This document shows, in pieces, positions 8,292 through 15,689 of a DNA stretch of 64,000 nucleotides. The DNA comes from Modicisalibacter xianhensis. GTDB lineage: Bacteria > Pseudomonadota > Gammaproteobacteria > Pseudomonadales > Halomonadaceae. The stretch covers positions 248,001 to 312,000 of the forward strand of contig NZ_FOPY01000003.1 of the NCBI RefSeq assembly GCF_900113605.1, written 5' to 3'. The position numbers and the translations under genes were made by a program. The notes beneath the pieces were generated by a model. It was not told the DNA's origin, searched no databases, and worked only from the letters and a program-made list of their open reading frames with translations. Position 1 is the stretch's first letter. Every line of letters begins with the position of its first letter.

Positions 8292-11200
8292 ATGAACGAT
8301 CTCAATACAAGCCAAGCACGCGAGACAGCACAAGACGATCTGGAAGACTACCGCCAGCTGGCCAGGGAGCTCGACGAGGCCATCGAGGGAGAGGTCCGCT
8401 TCGATGCCGGTAGCCGCGCCCTGTACGCCAACGATGCCTCCAACTACCGCCAGCCGCCCATCGGTGTGACCATTCCGCGAACGGTAGATGACATCATCGC
8501 CATCCATCGACTCTGCCACGAGCACGGCGTGCCGATCCTGTCCCGCGGTGCCGGGACCAGCCTGTCGGGTGAAACGGTCAACCATGCCGTGGTCATGGAT
8601 CACTCGAAATACCTCGACCATATCGTCGATATCGACACCGTGAACAAGCGGGTTACCGTGCAGGCCGGGGCGGTCAACGACAAGGTCAACCAGGCCCTGG
8701 GCCATTACAATCTGGTGTTTCCTCCCGATCCGTCGACGCACGAGTGGTGCACCATTGGCGGCAACATCGGCAACAACTCGTGCGGCGTCCACTCCGTGCA
8801 AGCCCAGTGCTACGGGCACGGCCCGCGCACCTGCGATAATGTGCATGCGCTGGATATCCTTACCTACGACGGCGTGCGCATGACGCTCAAGGATGGCTAT
8901 AGCGAGCGGGAGATCGACGAGATCATCGCAGCGGGCGGGCGCCAGGGGGAGATATTCCTCAAGCTGAAGCACCTGCGCGACAAGTACGCCGAGCGGATTC
9001 GCGAGTGCTATCCGCAGATCGAGCACATGCCGCGCCGGGTATCCGGTTACAACCTGGACGACCTGTTGCCCGAGCGGGGCTTCAATCTGGCCAGTGCATT
9101 GTGCGGTACCGAAGGCACCTGCATGACCGTGCTCCATGCCACGCTCAAGCTGACCGACAACGTCAAGCATCGCACGCTCATGGTGGTGGGTTTCGACAAT
9201 GTCGAGGAGGCGGGTGACCATGTACCGCTAATCATCGAGTCGGGCCCCATCGCACTCGAAGCCATCGATAAGCGGCTATTCGATAACGAAGCCAAGCAGC
9301 ACATGCACGAGCAGACCCTTGGCGAACTGCCCGAGGGCGATGCCTACTTGATGGTGGAGTTCGGGGGAGAGGATTCCGACGATACCTGCGCTCAGGCGCG
9401 TCGGCTGATCGACAAGCTCATGAAGGCCTCCAGCAAGATCGTCGACTATGACATCGTCGATGACAAGCAGAAGGCCAATAGCATCTGGGCGGTGCGCAAG
9501 GCCGGCCTGGGAGCGACGGCGTTTCCACCGCCGGAACAGCAGCCACACTGGCCGGGCTGGGAAGATTCCGCGGTGCCGCCCGACAAGGTGGGCGACTACG
9601 TTCGCGATCTCAAGGACCTCTACAAGAAATACGATTATGTCGGTTCCATGTACGGTCACTTCGGCCAGGGCTGCATTCATTCGCGCATCAATTTCGACCT
9701 GCAATCGACAGAAGGCGTGGAAAAATACCGTCGCTTCGCCGAAGAGGCGGCTGACCTGGTAGTGTCCTATGGTGGCTCGCTGTCCGGCGAGCACGGAGAC
9801 GGTCAGGCACGTGGCGAATTGCTGGAACGCATGTACGGCCCCGAGTTGATCGAGGCATTTCGCGAATTCAAGCGCATCTGGGATCCGCAATGGAAGATGA
9901 ACCCGGGCAAGGTCATCGATCCCTATCGGCTCGATAACAATCTACGCCTGATCCATTACCAGCCGCACCAGGTCGAGACCCACTTTAAGTTTCCCGATGA
10001 CAAGCGCAGCTTTGCCCGGGTGGCGTTCCGTTGCGTCGGTGTCGGCAAGTGCCGTAGCGATGACGGCACCATGTGCCCCAGCTACATGGTCACCCATGAG
10101 GAGAAGCACACCACACGAGGGCGGGCGCGCCTGTTGTTCGAGATGATGAACGGCGACGTCATCAAGGATGGCTGGCAGTCGGAAGAAGTCCGCGAGTCAC
10201 TGGACCTGTGCCTGGCCTGCAAGGGGTGCAAGAACGACTGCCCGGTCAACGTCGACATGGCCACCTACAAGGCGGAGTTCCTTTCACATTATTACGGCAA
10301 GGGAGCGCATCGCCGGCCATTGTTCCACTATGCCTTCGGTTTCATTGATCGCTGGTCGCGCCTGGCGTCGAAGATGCCGGCGCTGACCAACTTCGTGGCC
10401 CAGGCACCGCTGTTGCGCAACGTCACCAAGCAGGTGGTGTCCATGCCCCAGCAACGCAAGGCGCCGGTCTATGCGCCGCAGACGTTCAAGGCCTGGTTTG
10501 CCGAGCGCCCCATCGTCAACGAGCATGCCGCCGCGGTCATGCTATGGGCAGACACCTTTACCAACCACTTTTACCCGGACACGGCCCAGGCGGCGACCGA
10601 GGTGCTGGAGGCCGCCGGTTATCGCGTGGTCATCCCGCCCGAAGGCCTGTGTTGCGGTCGTCCGCTCTACGATTTCGGCATGCTCGACAATGCCAAGGCC
10701 TATCTCGAGCAGGTAATGACGACCCTGAGTGGTGCCATCGAGGCCAATATGCCGATCGTCGGGCTCGAGCCGTCGTGTATTGCCGTGTTCCGCGACGAAC
10801 TGACCAATCTGTTCCCGGACGATGCTCGGGCCAAGCGGCTGCATGACAACAGCATGATGCTCAGCGAGTTTCTGGTGAATCGGGCCGAGAACTATCAGCC
10901 ACCCAGGTTCGAGCACAAGGCGCTGGTACATGGCCATTGCCACCACAAGGCCATCATGCATCTGGATGCCGAACACGCGCTGATGCAGAAGATGGGGTTG
11001 GATTACGAGATCCTCGACTCGGGTTGTTGTGGAATGTCCGGCTCGTTCGGCTTCGAGCGTGAGAAATACGATGTGTCGATCGCTGCCGGTGAGCGGGTGC
11101 TGCTGCCCAGGGTGCGCGAGGCCGATGAGCATACGCTGATCATCACCGACGGTTTCAGTTGCCGGGAGCAGATCGCCGAGACCACGCAACGCCGGGCTTT

Positions 11201-11405
11201 GCATATTGCCGAGGTACTGCGAATGGCCATGGATCGCTCGCAAGCCACACTCGCCGAGGGGCCACCGGAGCGCGACATCGTCGAGCGCCGAGCCCGGGCT
11301 CAGCGTCAGGCCAACCGTCGTGCAGCCACGGTGGCCGGGGCCGTGGTTGCCGGTGGATTGTTGTTGTGGGGGGCCAGCCGCCGGCGCCAGCAGCACCACA
11401 GATAA
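8292..11405 (+). CDS. FAD-linked 2-hydroxyacid dehydrogenase fused to Fe-S/CCG domains, with C-terminal membrane tail
   Basis: A 1037-residue protein. It carries an FAD-binding domain of the VAO/GlcD type (about 45-260, with 'LSRGAGTSLSGE' and 'GGNIGNNSCG'), the FAD-oxidase C-terminal domain (about 290-560, with 'GEHGDGQARGE'), a ferredoxin-like Fe-S part ('CVGVGKCRSDDGTMCP' and 'CLACKGCKNDCP'), and two CCG repeats ('GLCCGRPLYDFG', 'GCCGMSGSFGFE'). This is the layout of YdiJ and related D-2-hydroxyacid dehydrogenases, which pass electrons from a hydroxy acid through FAD and clusters to the respiratory chain. Unusually, it ends (about 1009-1037) in a hydrophobic stretch and an Arg/His-rich tail that look like a tail anchor. 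A similar tail ends the next gene product. An AAGGAA ribosome site precedes the start. Confidence 0.88.
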   Translation: MNDLNTSQARETAQDDLEDYRQLARELDEAIEGEVRFDAGSRALYANDASNYRQPPIGVTIPRTVDDIIAIHRLCHEHGVPILSRGAGTSLSGETVNHAVVMDHSKYLDHIVDIDTVNKRVTVQAGAVNDKVNQALGHYNLVFPPDPSTHEWCTIGGNIGNNSCGVHSVQAQCYGHGPRTCDNVHALDILTYDGVRMTLKDGYSEREIDEIIAAGGRQGEIFLKLKHLRDKYAERIRECYPQIEHMPRRVSGYNLDDLLPERGFNLASALCGTEGTCMTVLHATLKLTDNVKHRTLMVVGFDNVEEAGDHVPLIIESGPIALEAIDKRLFDNEAKQHMHEQTLGELPEGDAYLMVEFGGEDSDDTCAQARRLIDKLMKASSKIVDYDIVDDKQKANSIWAVRKAGLGATAFPPPEQQPHWPGWEDSAVPPDKVGDYVRDLKDLYKKYDYVGSMYGHFGQGCIHSRINFDLQSTEGVEKYRRFAEEAADLVVSYGGSLSGEHGDGQARGELLERMYGPELIEAFREFKRIWDPQWKMNPGKVIDPYRLDNNLRLIHYQPHQVETHFKFPDDKRSFARVAFRCVGVGKCRSDDGTMCPSYMVTHEEKHTTRGRARLLFEMMNGDVIKDGWQSEEVRESLDLCLACKGCKNDCPVNVDMATYKAEFLSHYYGKGAHRRPLFHYAFGFIDRWSRLASKMPALTNFVAQAPLLRNVTKQVVSMPQQRKAPVYAPQTFKAWFAERPIVNEHAAAVMLWADTFTNHFYPDTAQAATEVLEAAGYRVVIPPEGLCCGRPLYDFGMLDNAKAYLEQVMTTLSGAIEANMPIVGLEPSCIAVFRDELTNLFPDDARAKRLHDNSMMLSEFLVNRAENYQPPRFEHKALVHGHCHHKAIMHLDAEHALMQKMGLDYEILDSGCCGMSGSFGFEREKYDVSIAAGERVLLPRVREADEHTLIITDGFSCREQIAETTQRRALHIAEVLRMAMDRSQATLAEGPPERDIVERRARAQRQANRRAATVAGAVVAGGLLLWGASRRRQQHHR

Positions 11406-11434
11406 TCGACCTGTGACAAAAGAGGTGGAACGAC

Positions 11435-12487
11435 ATGCAAGGACGTCAGGAAGTCGTGGTCATCACCGGCGCCGGTGCCGGCCTGGCTCGTGCAGTGGCA
11501 CGGGAATTTGCAAGGCATGGCGCATCGCTGGGGTTGATCTCACGCAACCAGGCCCGACTTGAAGCGATCAAGAGCGAGGTCGAAGCCCTGGGAGGGCAGG
11601 CCGTTACCGTCAGTGCGGATGTCGCCAACGCCGATCAGGTCGAGCAGGCCGCCGAGTTCATCGAGCGCCAGCTCGGCCCCATCGACATCTGGATCAATGG
11701 CGCAATGACCACGGTATTCTCGCCATTGCACGAGATGACCCCGGACGAGTTCAAGCGCGTGAACGATGTCACCTACCTGGGCTACGTGCACGGCACCATG
11801 GCAGCACTCAAGCGCATGCGTGCGCGCAACCATGGCACCATCGTGCAGATCGGCTCTGCGCTGGCCTACCGACCGATTCCATTGCAGACTGCCTATTGCG
11901 GTGCCAAACATGCCATCAAGGGCATGACCGAGGGGCTGCGCTGCGAGCTGATGAACGAGGGCAGCGATGTGCATGTCACCATCGTTGAGATGCCTGGCCT
12001 CAACACGCCGCAGTTCGACTGGTGCAAGAGTCACCTGCCTCAGCGAGCACGCCCCGTGTCACCCGTCTACCAGCCCGAGGTGGGCGCGCGCGCGGTCTAC
12101 TGGGCGGCCCACCAACGCCGGCGTCAGGTCTATGTAGGGATCTCCTCGGTATTGACCATCTGGGGTAACAAGCTGGCCCCCGGGTTGATGGATCGCTTTC
12201 TGGCCAGGACTGCCGTCAGCGGGCAACAGACGGCCGAGAGCGAAGATCCCGACCGTCCCGACAACCTGTGGCAGACGGTCAAGGGCGACATGGGCGCACG
12301 TGGCCGTTTCAGCCGCGAATCCCATGACGACAGCTACCAGCTTTGGATGACCACTAACCGTGCCAAGGTGGGCATGATCGCCGGCGCTGCGGTTCTGGCC
12401 GGGGTGGCGCTATGTGCAACCCGCCAGCGCCGCCATCACCGAGTGGATCGGCATGATGACGATCCCCTGGCCCTGTCGCGCCGCTGA
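11435..12487 (+). CDS. Short-chain dehydrogenase/reductase with C-terminal membrane tail
   Basis: A 350-residue SDR. The cofactor loop 'TGAGAG' is at 11-16, a Ser-containing strand 'IVQIGSALAY' lies near 140, and the catalytic Tyr-x-x-x-Lys is in 'AYCGAKHA'. The fold ends by about residue 260. The family oxidises or reduces alcohols and carbonyls with NAD(P). The C-terminal extension contains 'GDMGARGRFS', then a predicted membrane segment (about 311-328) and a basic, His-rich end. That tail resembles the end of the preceding FAD/Fe-S protein. The start has a GAGGTGG ribosome site, and only 29 bases separate the two genes, so they are probably co-expressed and co-localised at the inner membrane. 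The substrate is unknown. Confidence 0.85.
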   Translation: MQGRQEVVVITGAGAGLARAVAREFARHGASLGLISRNQARLEAIKSEVEALGGQAVTVSADVANADQVEQAAEFIERQLGPIDIWINGAMTTVFSPLHEMTPDEFKRVNDVTYLGYVHGTMAALKRMRARNHGTIVQIGSALAYRPIPLQTAYCGAKHAIKGMTEGLRCELMNEGSDVHVTIVEMPGLNTPQFDWCKSHLPQRARPVSPVYQPEVGARAVYWAAHQRRRQVYVGISSVLTIWGNKLAPGLMDRFLARTAVSGQQTAESEDPDRPDNLWQTVKGDMGARGRFSRESHDDSYQLWMTTNRAKVGMIAGAAVLAGVALCATRQRRHHRVDRHDDDPLALSRR

Positions 12488-12511
12488 AGCCCATCCAAGG
12501 AGGGAAATGCC

Positions 12512-12886
12512 ATGCCTGCCGTAGGACGAACCTGCTGGGCCATCGCCGAAGGTCACATCCCAGGCCAGAGCCACGGGCCGGAACCGCAGATGACCAGCCA
12601 CGAGACGGCCTGTATCCTCAACGCCTCTTCCGAGGTGGCTCACGTAACGATTACGCTGTACTTCGCCGACCGCGATCCGGTCGGCCCCTATCGCATCGAG
12701 GTACCGGCACAACGCACCCGACACGTGCGTTTCAATGATCTTGACGATCCCGAGCCGGTACCCCGCGATACCGATTTTGCCAGTGTCATTGAATCCAGCG
12801 TGCCGATCGTCGTGCAGCATTCGCGGCTCGACTCGCGGCAGAGTGAACTGGCATTGTTGAGCACGGTAGCGTTTCCCGTTGACTGA
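12512..12886 (+). CDS. Sensory rhodopsin transducer family protein (ASRT-like)
   Basis: A 124-residue protein matching the Anabaena sensory rhodopsin transducer family almost end to end. It shows 'GRTCWAIAEGHIP' near the start, 'HETACILNAS', 'VGPYRIEVPAQRTRHVRFNDL', 'DTDFASVIES' and 'VPIVVQHSRLDSRQ'. The family is a small soluble beta-sandwich. In Anabaena it partners a sensory rhodopsin, but homologues occur in rhodopsin-less bacteria and have been proposed to bind sugars or related metabolites. No rhodopsin gene is present in this window. An AGGAGGG ribosome site and a 24-base gap after the SDR gene place it as the last gene of the sugar-acid operon. A role as metabolite sensor for that pathway is the simplest inference. 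Confidence 0.9.
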   Translation: MPAVGRTCWAIAEGHIPGQSHGPEPQMTSHETACILNASSEVAHVTITLYFADRDPVGPYRIEVPAQRTRHVRFNDLDDPEPVPRDTDFASVIESSVPIVVQHSRLDSRQSELALLSTVAFPVD

Positions 12887-12979
12887 CTGCACAACGCACG
12901 ACATTCGATAACCGGAAGTGCTGCCGCAGGAGCGTAATCCCAAGCCAAGTGACGGGCCAGCGAGAGGGACCCTGGTGCA

Positions 12980-14893
12980 ATGAGTGTCGAATTACAGGAA
13001 GTACGCGAACACATGGGGCGACATGCGCCCTTTGATACCCTCTCGGACGAATTGCTCGACGAGGTGGCCAGCAATATCGAGGTAGCCTATTTCAAGGCCG
13101 GCACCGATATCCACCATTATGGCCAGACGATCAGCGAGCTGTGCTATATCCGCCAGGGCGCGGTAGATGTCTATCGACGCAACGGCGAGCTATACAGTCG
13201 TCGGGGCGAGGGTGAAATCTTCGGCCAGTTCAGCCTGTTGCGAGATAACCTGGTGAGGTTTCCGTCCCAGGCCATCGAGGATACGCTGCTTTACTACATA
13301 CCCGCCGAGGTGTTTCGACGCCTGTGCGAAGAAGACGACAACTTCGCCGATTTCGTCGAACTGGAGCGCCCTCGCCTGGAAGCTACCGTCGATAAGTATC
13401 GTCGGAACAATGACATGATGATCACTCGGGTGCGCAAGCTCGTCACCCGTCGTCCGGTGATGATCGAGGCCTCTGCCTCGGTGCAGCAGGCCGCCCAGCG
13501 CATGCGCGAGGAGAACGTCACCTCGGCGTTGATCTACGAGGCGTCCACGAGTGTCGACGAGAGCCAGGCGCGATATACCTTTACCGATAGCCAGGGACGC
13601 GCCTGGACGTTGATCGGTATTCTCACCGATGTCGATTTTCGCAACCGCGTCCTGGCCGCAGGACTCGCGGGGAATTTGCCGGTTATCGATATCGTCAGCC
13701 GCCCGCCACGCACCATCCAGTCCGACGAGTCGATCCACGAGGCCATGTTGTGCATGTTGCGCAACAATATTCACCATTTGCCAGTGCTGCATCGTCGCTA
13801 TCCCGTGGGTGTGCTTCATCTGTCGGATATCGTGCGTTACGAGACCAATAGCAGCCTGTATCTGGTCAACAATATCTTCAGTCAGCCCAGTGCCAAGGGC
13901 CTGGCCCAATTGAGTACGGACGTGCGCGCTGCGTTCGTACGCATGGTTTCCGATGGCGCCGATTCACGCATGATAGGCAGCGCGCTATCCACCATCGGGC
14001 GCAGCTTCACGCGGCGCTTGCTGGAACTCGCCGAGGAGGAACTGGGCCCGCCCCCGGTGCCTTACTGCTTCATGGCGCTCGGGTCCATGGCGCGCAATGA
14101 ACAGGTCATCGTCAGCGATCAGGACAACGCGCTGGTCCTGGATGACCGTTTCGATGCCGAACGACACGACGATTATTTCGCCGCCTTGGCACAACGCGTC
14201 AGCGATGGACTGGCGGCCTGTGGCTACGCCTATTGCAAGGGCAATATCATGGCCACCAACCCACGCTGGCGCCAGCCGCTCTCCGTCTGGAAACGCTATT
14301 TCAGCGAATGGATTGCAAGGCCCGACCCCCAGGCGCTGCTCGACAGTTCGATCTTCTTCGACCTGGATGCCGTGCATGGCGAAGAGACGTTCGTCGAGCA
14401 ATTGCAGGATCTCGTGGCGGAGCAGGCCTCGCAAAGCCCCCGGTTCCTGGCGGCCATGGCCCGCAATGCGCTCAACCGAAAGCCGCCGCTGGGGTTCTTT
14501 CGTGGCTTCGTGATGGAAAACACTGGCGAACACAAGAATTCAATCAACCTCAAGCGCCGCGGTACGGCACCGATGGTCGACCTGATTCGCGTCCATGCCC
14601 TGGCTTGTCGGTCGCGCGCCCAGAACTCCTTTGCGCGTCTCGATGACATTGCCCAGACCCAGCTGTTGCCTGAAGGTAGCGGGGAACGGATACGCTATGC
14701 CTTGGAGTTCATTTCCATGGTGCGCATCCGGCACCAGGCACTGGATATTGAGGAGGAGCGAGATCCCGACAATAACGTCGAGCCGGAAAACGTCTCCTCG
14801 GAAGAGCGGCACAATCTCAAGGATGCTTTCCTGGTTCTGAGCAATGCGCAGAAATTTCTGGGCTTTCGCTATCCCATGCCTCGGTCACGCTGA
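12980..14893 (+). CDS. Cyclic-nucleotide-binding / CBS / DUF294 nucleotidyltransferase-like signalling protein
   Basis: A 637-residue cytosolic protein of the DUF294 type. Domain order: a cNMP-binding-like domain (about 15-135, with 'GEGEIFGQFSLL'), a CBS pair (about 150-285, with 'GILTDVDFRNRVLA' and 'HHLPVLHRRYPVGVLHLSDIVRY'), a nucleotidyltransferase-like domain (about 340-480, with 'MALGSMARNEQVIVSDQDNALV', a GlnD-like Gly-Ser and Asp-x-Asp arrangement), and a helical C-terminal domain. Such proteins probably sense adenine nucleotides; the enzymatic role is unproven. It is paired with a DEDDh exonuclease gene 5 bases downstream, an arrangement that recurs in proteobacteria. It begins 94 bases after the ASRT gene and may have its own promoter. 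Confidence 0.82.
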   Translation: MSVELQEVREHMGRHAPFDTLSDELLDEVASNIEVAYFKAGTDIHHYGQTISELCYIRQGAVDVYRRNGELYSRRGEGEIFGQFSLLRDNLVRFPSQAIEDTLLYYIPAEVFRRLCEEDDNFADFVELERPRLEATVDKYRRNNDMMITRVRKLVTRRPVMIEASASVQQAAQRMREENVTSALIYEASTSVDESQARYTFTDSQGRAWTLIGILTDVDFRNRVLAAGLAGNLPVIDIVSRPPRTIQSDESIHEAMLCMLRNNIHHLPVLHRRYPVGVLHLSDIVRYETNSSLYLVNNIFSQPSAKGLAQLSTDVRAAFVRMVSDGADSRMIGSALSTIGRSFTRRLLELAEEELGPPPVPYCFMALGSMARNEQVIVSDQDNALVLDDRFDAERHDDYFAALAQRVSDGLAACGYAYCKGNIMATNPRWRQPLSVWKRYFSEWIARPDPQALLDSSIFFDLDAVHGEETFVEQLQDLVAEQASQSPRFLAAMARNALNRKPPLGFFRGFVMENTGEHKNSINLKRRGTAPMVDLIRVHALACRSRAQNSFARLDDIAQTQLLPEGSGERIRYALEFISMVRIRHQALDIEEERDPDNNVEPENVSSEERHNLKDAFLVLSNAQKFLGFRYPMPRSR

Positions 14894-14898
14894 TTTCC

Positions 14899-15621
14899 AT
14901 GCTGTCGTTTCGTCTGGATAACTCACAACAGCGCTCCTGGCCGGATTATCTGGCCGAGCGTGCAGCCGTCGCCCATGATCCGCGCCTGCAGCGCTTCTTT
15001 TCGACCGGGTGTCCGGCACCGGATACCCCGATCGGCGAAGCGCCGCTGCTGGCTCTGGATATGGAAACCACCGGCCTGGATGCCAACCGACACGCCATTG
15101 TCAGCATCGGGCTGGTGCCGTTCACCCTGCAACGCATCACACCCGGCGCGAGCCGCTATTGGGTGCTGAAGCCGCCCCGGCCACTGACCGAGAGTTCGAT
15201 TGCCTATCACCACATCACGCATTCGGAGATCGACCGTGCGCCCGATCTGAGCGATATCGCCGAGGAGCTGCTCGAGGCGATGGCCGGTAGGCTGATCGTA
15301 GCGCATTACTATCGCCTGGAGCGGTCGTTTCTCGACTCGGCCTTCGAGGCCCGGCTGGGAGAAGGACTGCGCTTTCCGATGCTCGATACCATGGTGCTGG
15401 AAGCCAAGCGCTACCGGCATTCATGGCGGGCCCGATTGGCCTCATGGGTGGGCAAGCCGCAAGCCTCGATCCGCTTGCAGGATAGCCGTGACCGTTATGG
15501 CCTGCCGGCGTATACCTCGCATCACGCTCTGACTGACGCGTTGGCCACGGCGGAATTGCTGCAGGCCCAGATTGCCTATCACCATTCCCCCCAGACGCCC
15601 ATCGGCTCGCTCTGGGTCTAG
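14899..15621 (+). CDS. DEDDh-type 3'-5' exonuclease (DNA polymerase III epsilon-like)
   Basis: A 240-residue protein. Exo I is 'LALDMETTGLDA' with the Asp-x-Glu pair; Exo II contains 'HYYRLERSFLDSAF'; Exo III is 'YTSHHALTDALATAELL' with the His-x(4)-Asp spacing of DEDDh enzymes. The core covers about residues 48-220. It lacks the C-terminal region of true DnaQ proofreading subunits, so it is probably a stand-alone nuclease acting on single-stranded ends or small nucleic acids. It lies 5 bases after the DUF294 gene and is presumably translated from the same message. A strong hairpin follows 22 bases after the stop. Confidence 0.85.
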   Translation: MLSFRLDNSQQRSWPDYLAERAAVAHDPRLQRFFSTGCPAPDTPIGEAPLLALDMETTGLDANRHAIVSIGLVPFTLQRITPGASRYWVLKPPRPLTESSIAYHHITHSEIDRAPDLSDIAEELLEAMAGRLIVAHYYRLERSFLDSAFEARLGEGLRFPMLDTMVLEAKRYRHSWRARLASWVGKPQASIRLQDSRDRYGLPAYTSHHALTDALATAELLQAQIAYHHSPQTPIGSLWV

Positions 15622-15642
15622 GTTGCGTTGCTGCCGAAACGA

Positions 15643-15668
15643 CGAAGGCGGCCGAGAGGCCGCCTTCG
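15643..15668. terminator. Bidirectional terminator-like hairpin
   Basis: A perfect 11-base stem, CGAAGGCGGCC (15643-15653) with GGCCGCCTTCG (15658-15668), closes a GAGA loop between the convergent exonuclease and BCCT genes. No strong T-run follows on either side, so it is called from stem strength and position. Confidence 0.6.
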
Positions 15669-15689
15669 AAGTGCACTGGCGCAGGGCGA

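Noticed and set aside
8226-9221. A 331-codon minus-strand open frame inside the FAD/Fe-S gene
   Set aside because: Its protein has low-complexity His/Ala-rich sequence without motifs, while the opposite strand encodes clear FAD-binding motifs.
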